Assembly (NCBI GenBank): GCA_035606175.1 | Contig: DATNFW010000033.1 | Span: forward strand, 25,765-89,764 | Direction of reading: 5' to 3' | Length of the DNA: 64,000 bases | Origin: JASHUC01 sp035606175 | Lineage (GTDB): Bacteria > Pseudomonadota > Gammaproteobacteria > Steroidobacterales > Steroidobacteraceae | Shown: positions 32,566-39,928 of the stretch, piece after piece | How positions within the stretch are numbered: position 1 is the stretch's first letter | Layout of the letters: the number at the start of each line of letters is the position of its first letter | Position numbers and translations under genes: made by a program | The notes under the pieces: generated by a model | What the model saw: only the letters and a program-made list of their open reading frames with translations | Database searches by the model: none | What the model was told of the DNA's origin: nothing

Positions 32566-33914
32566 GCGCGCCGCGCATTCTGGTAGTCGATGACGAGGCG
32601 GACATCCGCGGTCTTTTGAAGGAGATCCTCTCCGAGGAAGGCTACGAGGTGGATATCGCCGCAGACGGCGGTCAGGCGCGCGCCGCGCGGGCGCGCCAGT
32701 CTCCCGATCTCGTGCTGCTCGATATTTGGATGCCCGACATCGACGGCATCACTCTGCTTCGGGAATGGTCCGCCGCCCCCGCCGACGGTTGTCCCGTCGT
32801 GATGATGTCCGGGCACGGAACGGTCGAGACCGCCGTCGAAGCGACGCGGCTCGGTGCGTTCGATTTCGTCGAGAAGCCGCTGTCGCTCGCGAAGCTCCTG
32901 CGCACCGTGGAGCGCGCGCTCGAGGCGGGCAAGCGCCGTCGCGAGCCCGCGCGGCCGCTGCCGCCGCAGCTGCTCGTGCCGACGGGCAAGAGCCGGCTCA
33001 TGCAGCAACTGCGGGCTGAGCTGCAGCAGATCGCCGCGAACTCCTCCGCGGTGCTCCTGATCGGGGAGACCGGCTCCGGGCGGGAGGCTTTCGCGCGCTA
33101 CCTGCACGGGGAGAGCCCGCGCGCGGGCGGGCCCTTCGTCGCGGTGGTCGCGAGCAGCTTGCGCGATGCCGATGCCGAGGAGCAGCTGCTCGGCCGCGGC
33201 GATCAGCCGGGCTTGCTAGAGCAGGCGGCGGCCGGCACGCTCTTCATTCGCGACGTCGAAGACCTGCCCCCTTCCGCCGAACGGCTGCTGCTCGGTGCGC
33301 TCGAGGCGGGCACGTTCACGCGCATCGGCAGCATGGAGACCAAGCCGCTCGATGCGCGCGTGCTCTCATCCGCCCGGCCCGGGATCGAGGGCCGCGCGGG
33401 AACCGGAGGCGTGCGTCGCGACTTGCTCGCCCATCTCAATACGCTGATCGTGCGCGTGCCGGCATTGAGGGAGTACGCCGAGGACGTCCCCGAGCTGCTG
33501 CGCCACTACGTCGATCGAGCGGTGGATGCCGAAGGCCTGCCGTTCAGGCGCTTCAGTGTCGCTGCGCAAAACCGGCTGCGTAACTATCCCTGGCCGGACA
33601 ACGTGCGCGAGCTGCGCAATCTGGTGCACCGGCTGTTGATCCAGGGCGGCCCCGAGGACATCCGGCTCGAGGAAGTCGAGCGCGAGCTCGCCATTCAATC
33701 TCCGCCGGGGGAGCCGCTCGTCAAGCAGGACCTGCTCGCCCTGCCGCTGCGGGAGGCGCGCGAGCAGTTCGAGCGGGCGTACCTGCAGCAGCAGCTGCTG
33801 CTCTGCAACGGCAAGGTCGGGCAGCTCGCCAAGCGAGTCGGCATGGAACGCACCCATTTGTATCGCAAGCTCCGCTCGCTCGGTGTCGATTTTCGAGCCG
33901 TGAGCGACGACTAG
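32562..33914 (+). CDS. ntrX: NtrX-like response regulator with defective AAA+ domain
   Basis: 450 residues. Receiver complete: VVDDEADIR, phosphoacceptor Asp54 in LLDIWMPD, Lys in VEKPLS. The central sigma-54-activator-like domain is degenerate: Walker A GETGSGREAF has Arg174 where Lys is needed, the Walker B region reads GTLFIRDVEDL instead of GTLFLDE, and the sigma-54-contacting GAFTGA loop is missing. The Arg-finger region (RRDLLAHLNTLIVRVPALRE) and the FIS-type C-terminal HTH (MERTHLYRKLRSLGVD) remain. Likely a phosphorylation-controlled DNA-binding regulator that works without sigma-54. Reading frame fully intact, so not a pseudogene. Confidence 0.88.
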   Translation: MSAPRILVVDDEADIRGLLKEILSEEGYEVDIAADGGQARAARARQSPDLVLLDIWMPDIDGITLLREWSAAPADGCPVVMMSGHGTVETAVEATRLGAFDFVEKPLSLAKLLRTVERALEAGKRRREPARPLPPQLLVPTGKSRLMQQLRAELQQIAANSSAVLLIGETGSGREAFARYLHGESPRAGGPFVAVVASSLRDADAEEQLLGRGDQPGLLEQAAAGTLFIRDVEDLPPSAERLLLGALEAGTFTRIGSMETKPLDARVLSSARPGIEGRAGTGGVRRDLLAHLNTLIVRVPALREYAEDVPELLRHYVDRAVDAEGLPFRRFSVAAQNRLRNYPWPDNVRELRNLVHRLLIQGGPEDIRLEEVERELAIQSPPGEPLVKQDLLALPLREAREQFERAYLQQQLLLCNGKVGQLAKRVGMERTHLYRKLRSLGVDFRAVSDD

Positions 33915-33929
33915 CGAACACGCGACAGC

Positions 33930-35681
33930 GTGCGCCACCGAGTGCGAATTCTGATGGTGCAGGATGCCGCGGCCGCGGAGCTCGCGTCGCGGCAGCTCCG
34001 CGCGAGCGGCCTCGACTTCGAGCTGCGCCGCGCGGCGGACGAGGCCTCCTTCCGCGAGGCGCTGCGCGGGTTTCGTCCACACGTCATCCTCTCCGACTAC
34101 GCGCTCCCCGGCTTGGAAGGTGTCACCGCGCTCGAGATCGCGCGGCGCGCGGCGCGCGATGCGCCTTTCATCTTTCTCTCCGCGCCGCTCGGCGAGGAGC
34201 GCGCGATCGAGGCGATGCGCCGGGGAGCGGCCGACTGCGTGCTCAAATCGAGCACCGAGCGTCTCGTGCCGGCCATCGAGCGTGCAATCGAGGAGGCGGC
34301 GAAGCGCCGCCGCAAGCGCGCTGCGGAGCGCCGCATCCGCAGGCGCGAGCAACGCCTGCGAGCCGTCATCGACACGGCACAGCAGTGCGATCCGCTTACG
34401 GGTCTTGCGAACCGCGCGCTCTACTGCCGTCGTCTCGACGATCGGCTGCGCGCGGCGCGGGGCCCGGAATCGACTTTCGCCGTCGCGGCCTTCGACGTAC
34501 ATAACTTGCGCGTGATCAACGACACCCAGGGACGCCAGGTGGGCGATGCATTGCTGCAGACGCTCGCCGCGCGCCTCAAGGCGCACGTGGATGACGAGGG
34601 GCGGATCGGGTACCTGGGCGGGGGCACGTTCGCTCTCGTCGTGCCCTGGCTCGGCGCCGAGGAGGAGAACGCGGCCCGACTGCTGGAGAGCGCGATCTTC
34701 ATCGAGCAGTTCGCGATCGAAGGTCGCACAGTGCGTGCGGCGTTCCGCTGCGGCATCGCGTGCTCGGGCAGCGAGGACGACGACGGCGGGATGCTCGTGC
34801 AGAAGGCCGAGGCCGCCCTCGCCGAGGCCAAGCGGTCAGGCGAGACGCTCTTGCTCTATCGCGAGCGGATGCACCGGGAGATGGCCGAGCAGCTGGCGCT
34901 CGAGCACCGGCTACGCATCGCGCTCGATGAGAGCCAGTTCGAGCTCTACTACCAGCCTCAGATCGAGCTCGCGACGGGGCGGATCCGAGTGGTCGAGGCG
35001 CTGCTGCGCTGGCACGATCCGGAGCGCGGCGTGATCGCGCCCGGTGAGTTTCTGCCGGTGCTCGAATCGTCCGGGCTCATCGTGCCGGTCGGCCGCTGGG
35101 TGCTCGAGCAGGCGGTTGAGTCCTGCCGGCGCTGGCGCGCCGCCGGCATCGGTCCAATACGGGTCGGCGTCAATGTGTCCGCCCTTCAGCTGCGGCGCCG
35201 CGCTTTCGTCGAGCAGACGCTGGAGCTGCTCGCGCGAGTGTTCGGCGAGCCCGGGGGCATCGAGGTGGAGATCACCGAGACCGCCCTGCTTCAGGACTTC
35301 GAGACGAGCCGCCGCAGGCTCGAGCGGCTTCGCGAGGCGGGGGTGCGTATCGCGATCGACGACTTCGGGACCGGGTACTCCTCGCTCGCGCTCCTGCCGA
35401 GCCTGCCGATCGATGCGTTGAAGATCGACCGCTCCTTCATCCAGGGACTGCCGGACGATCGCGCCAGTGTGACCCTCGTCTCGAGCATCATCGGACTTGC
35501 GCGCGCGTTCGGGCTCGAAGCGGTCGCCGAGGGAGTCGAGACCGCAGGCCAGCTCGAGGTGCTGCGCGCGCTCGCGTGCACTCGCACGCAAGGGTTCCTG
35601 CACGGCCGACCGGTACCGGCCGATGAGATCGAGAGGATATTGCTCTCTTCGACGCATGATGCCGCGGCAATCCAAGCGTGA
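33930..35681 (+). CDS. Response-regulator-type c-di-GMP phosphodiesterase (REC-degenerate GGDEF-EAL)
   Basis: 583 residues from GTG 33930 (GTG 33942 and ATG 33954 are alternatives). N-terminal receiver domain with Asp in ILSDYALPGLEG and Lys in CVLKS, though the usual acidic pair is reduced (MVQDAAAAE). GGDEF domain carries GGGTF in place of GGDEF, so cyclase activity is probably lost. EAL domain is complete: VEALLRW, VNVSALQL, EITETALL, IDDFGTGYSSL, LKIDRSF, AEGVET, QGFLHGRP. Sits 15 bases after the NtrX-like gene, so it may be phosphorylated by the NtrY-like kinase and lower c-di-GMP. Confidence 0.9.
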   Translation: MRHRVRILMVQDAAAAELASRQLRASGLDFELRRAADEASFREALRGFRPHVILSDYALPGLEGVTALEIARRAARDAPFIFLSAPLGEERAIEAMRRGAADCVLKSSTERLVPAIERAIEEAAKRRRKRAAERRIRRREQRLRAVIDTAQQCDPLTGLANRALYCRRLDDRLRAARGPESTFAVAAFDVHNLRVINDTQGRQVGDALLQTLAARLKAHVDDEGRIGYLGGGTFALVVPWLGAEEENAARLLESAIFIEQFAIEGRTVRAAFRCGIACSGSEDDDGGMLVQKAEAALAEAKRSGETLLLYRERMHREMAEQLALEHRLRIALDESQFELYYQPQIELATGRIRVVEALLRWHDPERGVIAPGEFLPVLESSGLIVPVGRWVLEQAVESCRRWRAAGIGPIRVGVNVSALQLRRRAFVEQTLELLARVFGEPGGIEVEITETALLQDFETSRRRLERLREAGVRIAIDDFGTGYSSLALLPSLPIDALKIDRSFIQGLPDDRASVTLVSSIIGLARAFGLEAVAEGVETAGQLEVLRALACTRTQGFLHGRPVPADEIERILLSSTHDAAAIQA

Positions 35682-35745
35682 GCCGACGGGCCGTGAGCCG
35701 CCCGAACGTGAGCTGCCCGAGCGTGGGTCGCCCGAACGTGAGCCG
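35677..35745. repeat. 15-bp minisatellite between phosphodiesterase and sigma genes
   Basis: About 4.6 imperfect copies of a 15-base unit, best form CGTGAGCCGCCCGAA, at 35677-35691, 35692-35706, 35707-35721, 35722-35736 and 35737-35745. It begins over the phosphodiesterase stop codon and ends 27 bases before the likely sigma start. Read in the sigma frame it would encode REPPE-like repeats, so copy-number changes would not shift the frame. Confidence 0.85.
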
Positions 35746-35772
35746 CGTTCCGGCTCAGGGTGCGGAGGCGAA

Positions 35773-37008
35773 TTGCGCGCGCGAATCGAGGAGACCTATC
35801 GAGCGGAGTCGCGCGCGGTGCTCGCGACTCTCATCCGGCTGCTCGGGGATTTCGATCGCGCGGAGGAGGCTTTGCACGAGGCGTTCCGCGCGGCGCTCGA
35901 GAAGTGGCCCCATGAAGGCCTGCCGCAGAATCCGCGTGCCTGGCTGATCTCAGCCGGTCGATTCAGAAGCATCGACCAGCGCCGGCGCGAGGCGCGATTC
36001 GAGGCGTACGATCCGATCGCACACGATTTTGCAGCGGAGGACTCCGGAGCTCCGGAGGAGCGGCTCGATGCCGGCGGCCTCGAAGACGACCGGCTTCGAT
36101 TGATCTTCACGTGCTGTCATCCGGCGCTCTCGCCCGAGGCGCAGATCGCATTGACGCTCCGCGAGGTGTGCGGCTTGACGACCGAGGAGATCGCGCGCGC
36201 GTTTCTCACGCCCGCACCGACGCTCGCGCAGCGGATCGTGCGGGCGAAGGCGAAAATTCGCGACGCCGCGATTCCCTATGAAGTGCCGAGCGCCGCGGAG
36301 CTGCCGCAGCGGCTCGAATCGGTGCTGCGCGTGATCTATCTCGTGTTCAACGAGGGATACACGGCGAGCTCCGGTCCCGAGCTGATGCGGCTCGATCTGG
36401 CGAGCGAGGCGATCAGGCTCGGCCGGCTGCTCATCGAGCTGCTGCCGGAGGCGGACGCGGTGGGACTGCTCGCCCTCATGCTGCTGCAGGACTCGCGGCG
36501 CGCGGCACGCACATCGGCGGCCGGCGAGCTGATCGTCCTCGAGGAGCAGGACCGCACGCTCTGGCATCGCGGGCAGATCGAGGAGGGCTCGGAGCTCGTC
36601 GCGCGTGCCCTCGCGTCACGCCGTTTCGGCCCGTACACGCTGCAGGCGGCCATTGCCGCACTCCACTGCCAGGCGACTCGCGCGTCCGATACGGACTGGC
36701 GGGAGATCGTCGCGCTGTACGATCTGCTGCGGAGCATCGAGCCCTCCCCGATCGTCGACCTCAATCGAGCGGTTGCGATCGCCATGCGCGACAGTCCTTC
36801 GGCGGGGCTCGCGCTGATCGACGAGCTCTTGGCGCGCGGCGATCTCACCGAGTACCGCCTGGCGCATGCCGCGCGCGCAGACCTTTATCGGCGCCTGGGT
36901 CGCAGAAGCGACGCTCGCGCCGCCTACGAACGAGCGCTCGAGCTCACGGTGCAGGAGCCCGAGAAGCAGTACCTCGCGCGCAGGCTGGCGGAGCTCGCGG
37001 GCGGCTGA
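35773..37008 (+). CDS. ECF42-type sigma factor with C-terminal TPR-like domain
   Basis: 411 residues from TTG 35773. Sigma region 2 (LRARIEETYRAESRAVLATL ... DRAEEALHEAFRAALEKWP), region 4 (LTLREVCGLTTEEIARAFLT, then LAQRIVRAKAKI), then a long helical C-terminus (DUF6596/TPR-like: VIYLVFNEGYTASSG, ALIDELLARGDLTEYRLAHA). ECF42 sigmas lack a classical anti-sigma, use this C-terminal extension for control, and sit next to DGPF/YCII genes, exactly as here. The frame is open back to ATG 35656, but family N-termini match the TTG, which has GGAGG 4 bases upstream; the upstream segment is repeat-encoded. Confidence 0.9.
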   Translation: MRARIEETYRAESRAVLATLIRLLGDFDRAEEALHEAFRAALEKWPHEGLPQNPRAWLISAGRFRSIDQRRREARFEAYDPIAHDFAAEDSGAPEERLDAGGLEDDRLRLIFTCCHPALSPEAQIALTLREVCGLTTEEIARAFLTPAPTLAQRIVRAKAKIRDAAIPYEVPSAAELPQRLESVLRVIYLVFNEGYTASSGPELMRLDLASEAIRLGRLLIELLPEADAVGLLALMLLQDSRRAARTSAAGELIVLEEQDRTLWHRGQIEEGSELVARALASRRFGPYTLQAAIAALHCQATRASDTDWREIVALYDLLRSIEPSPIVDLNRAVAIAMRDSPSAGLALIDELLARGDLTEYRLAHAARADLYRRLGRRSDARAAYERALELTVQEPEKQYLARRLAELAGG

Positions 37009-37027
37009 GTAAATTTCCGCGGTTTCG

Positions 37028-37054
37028 TGTCGATCGGCCGAACCGGCGTTCGGC
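37028..37054 (+). promoter_or_regulatory. Candidate ECF42 promoter and hairpin before YCII genes
   Basis: TGTCGA at 37028-37033 followed, after 17 bases, by CGGC at 37051-37054. From memory ECF42 promoters have TGTCGA at -35 and CGA/TC at -10, so this is a one-mismatch candidate. The same stretch holds a 7-bp hairpin GCCGAAC-CGGC-GTTCGGC (37037-37054) with no U-tract. Confidence 0.35.
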
Positions 37055-37101
37055 TACTCGAGGAACACCGGGCCGGCGTGGCCGGCACAAGGAGCGACTG
37101 C

Positions 37102-37452
37102 ATGAAAAAGTTCATGGCGATCTATACGGGCACACCGGCGGGCCGAGCAGAGTGGGAGCGGCTGAGCGCCGAGGAGCGCAACAGCCGTCAGGCCGCGGGC
37201 ATGCGCGCATGGCGCGAATGGGGCGCCGCGCATCAGAACGTGATCGTCGACGGGGGCGGGCCCCTCGGTAAGACGAAGCGCGCCTCGAAACAGGGCATTG
37301 CGGATACTCGCAACAACATCGCGGCGTACGTGATCGTCAACGCCGAGTCGCACGAGGCCGCCGTGCGGCTGTTCGAGAATCATCCGCATTTCAGCATCTT
37401 TCCGGGCGACGGAGTGGAGGTCATGGAGTGCCTGCCCGTGCCGGGGCAGTGA
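37102..37452 (+). CDS. YCII-related protein
   Basis: 116 residues. Starts MKKFMAIYTGTPAGRAEWER; ends with HPHFSIFPGDGVEVMECLPV, a typical YCII/DGPF-like alpha-beta barrel dimer protein. AAGGAG lies 7 bases before the ATG. Biochemical role unknown; some YCII proteins are hydrolases or isomerase-like. Members of this family are the usual targets of ECF42 sigma factors, whose gene ends 93 bases upstream. Confidence 0.85.
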   Translation: MKKFMAIYTGTPAGRAEWERLSAEERNSRQAAGMRAWREWGAAHQNVIVDGGGPLGKTKRASKQGIADTRNNIAAYVIVNAESHEAAVRLFENHPHFSIFPGDGVEVMECLPVPGQ

Positions 37453-37462
37453 GGGTGCTCCG

Positions 37463-37510
37463 ATGCTCGCGGTGCTCGGCGCGATCGATGCGATCGGCAT
37501 GCTGATCTGA
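37463..37510 (+). CDS. Possible 15-residue leader peptide
   Basis: ATG 37463 to TGA 37510 encodes MLAVLGAIDAIGMLI. It has a good SD (GAGGG, 7-base spacer) and its stop codon abuts the AGGAGG of the following YCII gene. Short hydrophobic ORF; may couple translation between the two YCII genes or be fortuitous. No homology is recognisable at this length. Confidence 0.3.
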   Translation: MLAVLGAIDAIGMLI

Positions 37511-37522
37511 AGGAGGTTGGCG

Positions 37523-37903
37523 ATGAAATACCTGTGTCTGGTGTACGGCGAGGAAGCCAAGATCGGGGAAATGGATGACCGGCACTGCCTCGCATTCGAT
37601 ATGGAGCTGCGCGCGCGGGGGCAGTGCATCGCCTCGGAAGCGCTCGAGCCCGTATCGACGGCGACGACCGTTCGCGTGCGCAACGGTCGCTTGTCCGTCA
37701 CCGACGGGCCGTTTGCCGAGACGAAGGAGCAACTCGCCGGGTTCTATTTGATCGAGGCTCGCGACCTCAACGAGGCCATCCAGCTCGCCTCGAAGATCCC
37801 GCCTGCCGCGGTAGGCAGCATCGAGATCCGCCCCCTACGCCCGATCCGGGAACATCCGCGCATACCGGGCGGTCGCGACGTGGTGGAACGCGAGCGGGCA
37901 TAG
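37523..37903 (+). CDS. YCII/DGPF-domain protein
   Basis: 126 residues beginning MKYLCLVYGEEAKIGEMDD, with the eponymous DGPF in LSVTDGPFAETKEQLAGFYL and ending GSIEIRPLRPI. Small alpha-beta barrel family of unknown chemistry, consistently linked to ECF42 sigma factors. Strong SD (AGGAGG, 6-base spacer). Two different YCII genes in series suggest a hetero-oligomer or related substrates. Last gene of the plus-strand block; converges on the GST gene. Confidence 0.93.
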   Translation: MKYLCLVYGEEAKIGEMDDRHCLAFDMELRARGQCIASEALEPVSTATTVRVRNGRLSVTDGPFAETKEQLAGFYLIEARDLNEAIQLASKIPPAAVGSIEIRPLRPIREHPRIPGGRDVVERERA

Positions 37904-37927
37904 CCGGGCAGGCGCGCGCCCGACCGC

Positions 37928-37961
37928 GCGGCCGTGCTGGTGTGCGTTTGGATACGGCCGC
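37928..37961. terminator. Hairpin between convergent YCII and GST genes
   Basis: GCGGCCGT (37928-37935) and ACGGCCGC (37954-37961) are perfect complements with an 18-base loop, placed in the 59-base gap between convergent genes. There is no U-tract on either strand, so any terminator function is weak or Rho-assisted. Confidence 0.3.
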
Positions 37962-37962
37962 C

Positions 37963-38559
37963 TCAGCCGTTGTCCCGCTTCTGCGCTCGCTCGTAGGCTG
38001 GTCGGGTTGTGACGCGCTTGGTGTATTCGGTGATCACCGGCGAGCTCGGCATCATCGAGCCTTGGCTGAAGAGCGCGAACGTCGTGGCGTACAGGATGTC
38101 GGCTGCGCTGAATCGCTCGCCGAGCAGATACGGACCTTCTGAGAGCCTCTGCACGATGACCGGCATCGCCTCCTCGACCGCGACCCATCCGGCCGTGCCG
38201 CGCGGAACTTGCCAGTTCATGAATTTCGAGAGGAAAGCCGGCTCGAGGACGCCCGTGTAATAGGCAAGCAATGTGAGATAGGCGCCGCGCTCGCGATCTC
38301 CGACCCGCGGCCCCAGTCCGTTCTTCGGAAATCGATCCGTTAGATAAAGTGCGATGGCCGCGGACTCAAACACGGTCGCCCCGTCATCGGAGATCGCCGG
38401 CACCTTGCCGAGCGGATGCGGATTGCCGGGATCGACGGCGCCCGTGCCATCGCGATTGCGGGTGCTGACGATCTTGATCTCGTACGGTGCCTCGAGCTCC
38501 TCGAGCAGAAAGATGAACCGCGAGGACCGGGACTTCGGGCGATGGTAGAGCGTGATCAT
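37963..38559 (-). CDS. Glutathione S-transferase family protein
   Basis: 198 residues. Thioredoxin-like N-terminal domain (MITLYHRPKSRSSRFIFLLE, then GKVPAISDDGATVFESAAIA with the cis-Pro and the glutathione-binding ES), then an all-helical domain (LLGERFSAADILYATTFALF carries the N-capping Ser and hydrophobic staple). Conjugates glutathione to electrophiles or acts as a peroxidase; substrate unknown. Functionally linked to gor at 15 kb and the GFA-type protein upstream. Confidence 0.92.
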   Translation of the reverse strand: MITLYHRPKSRSSRFIFLLEELEAPYEIKIVSTRNRDGTGAVDPGNPHPLGKVPAISDDGATVFESAAIALYLTDRFPKNGLGPRVGDRERGAYLTLLAYYTGVLEPAFLSKFMNWQVPRGTAGWVAVEEAMPVIVQRLSEGPYLLGERFSAADILYATTFALFSQGSMMPSSPVITEYTKRVTTRPAYERAQKRDNG

Positions 38560-38603
38560 GTCCAGCCTCGCGGGGAAGGGCGGAAGGGGAAGGGCGGAAG
38601 ATG

Positions 38604-39125
38604 TTAGCGCGGATCGCCGAGTGATGCCTGATAGGCCTCGATCTGGGGCTGGAGCGCTCTGCGCCTTGCGAGGCTCTCCGCAGGCCAGAACCGCTCCCGG
38701 TCGTAGTATTCCGGCAGCGCAGGCGTGCCCTTCGGCAGCTCGATCCAGGGCTGTTTCGATGCCGTGAAGATGTGAATGTCGGGCGGCAGCAGGTCGGGGT
38801 CGTCGAGCGTGCCGACGCGGACGAAGCGGATGATGGGGCCCGCGCCCGCATAGTTGCTCCACAGTGCGATCCGGCATTCCGGGCAACGCGCGATCAGCTG
38901 TCCGCGCCCGCTTTGCGAGGGGGTGCGGATGAGCTCCGGCTCCGATGCGATGTGTACGAGACGCTGAGCCTCGATCATCGCGTTGAGCGCGAAAGCCGCG
39001 CCGCTCTCGCGCTGGCACCAGCGGCAGTGGCAGCAATGGACGAACAACGGAGCCGTTTCCATGCGATAGCGCACGCGGCTGCAGTCGCAGCCGCCTTCGA
39101 TCGGAAATACCGCACCCGCGCTCAT
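38604..39125 (-). CDS. GFA-family zinc protein (CENP-V/GFA domain)
   Basis: 173 residues. Zinc-binding cysteines GGCDCSRVRY, CCHCRWCQ and RCPEC characterise the GFA (glutathione-dependent formaldehyde-activating enzyme) fold. The true GFA activity has been disputed, so function is best given as zinc-binding, possibly glutathione-linked. ATG 39125 has GAGAAT 7 bases upstream and TTGCGA 16 bases before that, suggesting a promoter and a leaderless message. Followed by the GST gene 44 bases downstream. Confidence 0.9.
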   Translation of the reverse strand: MSAGAVFPIEGGCDCSRVRYRMETAPLFVHCCHCRWCQRESGAAFALNAMIEAQRLVHIASEPELIRTPSQSGRGQLIARCPECRIALWSNYAGAGPIIRFVRVGTLDDPDLLPPDIHIFTASKQPWIELPKGTPALPEYYDRERFWPAESLARRRALQPQIEAYQASLGDPR

Positions 39126-39172
39126 GGCGCGAATTCTCGCGCAACAACGGTGCTTCGCAAAGCGGCGGCAGG

Positions 39173-39201
39173 TTGTTCTCTGCAGCTTCCTTCGCTAAGG
39201 T
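39173..39201 (+). promoter_or_regulatory. Candidate promoter of lepB
   Basis: TTGTTC (39173-39178) and TAAGGT (39196-39201) with a 17-base spacer; transcription would start near 39208, 25 bases before the ATG. Moderate sigma-70 match in the divergent gap with the GFA gene. Confidence 0.4.
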
Positions 39202-39232
39202 CTGAAGTCCGGGAGTTCGAGCGAGGCTGGCC

Positions 39233-39925
39233 ATGAGATTGCCGCGAGTCGCCCTCAAGTACTGGCGCGAGTACCGTGCGGCACTCGCATTCCTGCTGCT
39301 CCTTACCGGATTTCGATCCGCGTGGGCCGACTGGGTGTACGTTCCCACCGGATCGATGAATCCCACGGTTCTCGAGGGCGATCGGCTGCTCATCGACAAG
39401 CACAGCTACGGGTTGCGCTTACCTTTCACGCTCATCCATCTCACCCAGGGTGAGGGTCCGCGGCGCGGGGACATCGTCACGCTCCACTCGCCGGCAGATG
39501 GGACTTTGCTGCTCAAACGGGTGGTCGGGCTGCCAGGCGATTCGATCGCACTCGAGGATGACCATTTGATCGTGAATGGCGTGCCCGCCGAGTACGAGCG
39601 GGGCAATTCCGCGGAGCTGCGCGAGCTCGTTGCCGCGACCCGCAGATCGGACCCCGAAGTCCTGCGCGAATCAGGCGCCAGCGCCCCGCACGATATCCTG
39701 CTGCTGCCGGGACGTTCGGCTCGGCGCACGTTCGGCCCGATTCTCGTTCCGCGAGGAATGTATCTCGTTCTCGGGGACAATCGTGACAACAGCGAGGATT
39801 CCCGCTATATCGGCTTCGTGCCGCGGCGAGACATCGTCGGCAGGGCTACCCGTATACTCTTCTCCCTCGATCCGGATCGGCACGATCTGCCGCGGACAGG
39901 CAGGCTGCTCGAGCCGCTGCGCTAG
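39233..39925 (+). CDS. lepB: Signal peptidase I
   Basis: 230 residues. Cleaves signal peptides at the periplasmic face of the inner membrane. One N-terminal membrane segment (ALAFLLLLTGF), catalytic Ser41 in VPTGSMNPTVLEGD, general-base Lys95 in LLLKRVVGLPGDSI, and C-terminal box LVLGDNRDNSEDSRYIGFVP. Shorter than E. coli LepB (324, two TMs). It is not beside lepA/rnc, so it may be a second, accessory signal peptidase. Convergent with the SPOR gene, 3 bases apart. Confidence 0.93.
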   Translation: MRLPRVALKYWREYRAALAFLLLLTGFRSAWADWVYVPTGSMNPTVLEGDRLLIDKHSYGLRLPFTLIHLTQGEGPRRGDIVTLHSPADGTLLLKRVVGLPGDSIALEDDHLIVNGVPAEYERGNSAELRELVAATRRSDPEVLRESGASAPHDILLLPGRSARRTFGPILVPRGMYLVLGDNRDNSEDSRYIGFVPRRDIVGRATRILFSLDPDRHDLPRTGRLLEPLR

Positions 39926-39928
39926 CGG

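Noticed and set aside
32562..33914. NtrX-like gene as a pseudogene
   Set aside because: Walker motifs are degenerate, but the frame, receiver domain and HTH are intact and translationally coupled, so a functional specialised regulator is more likely.
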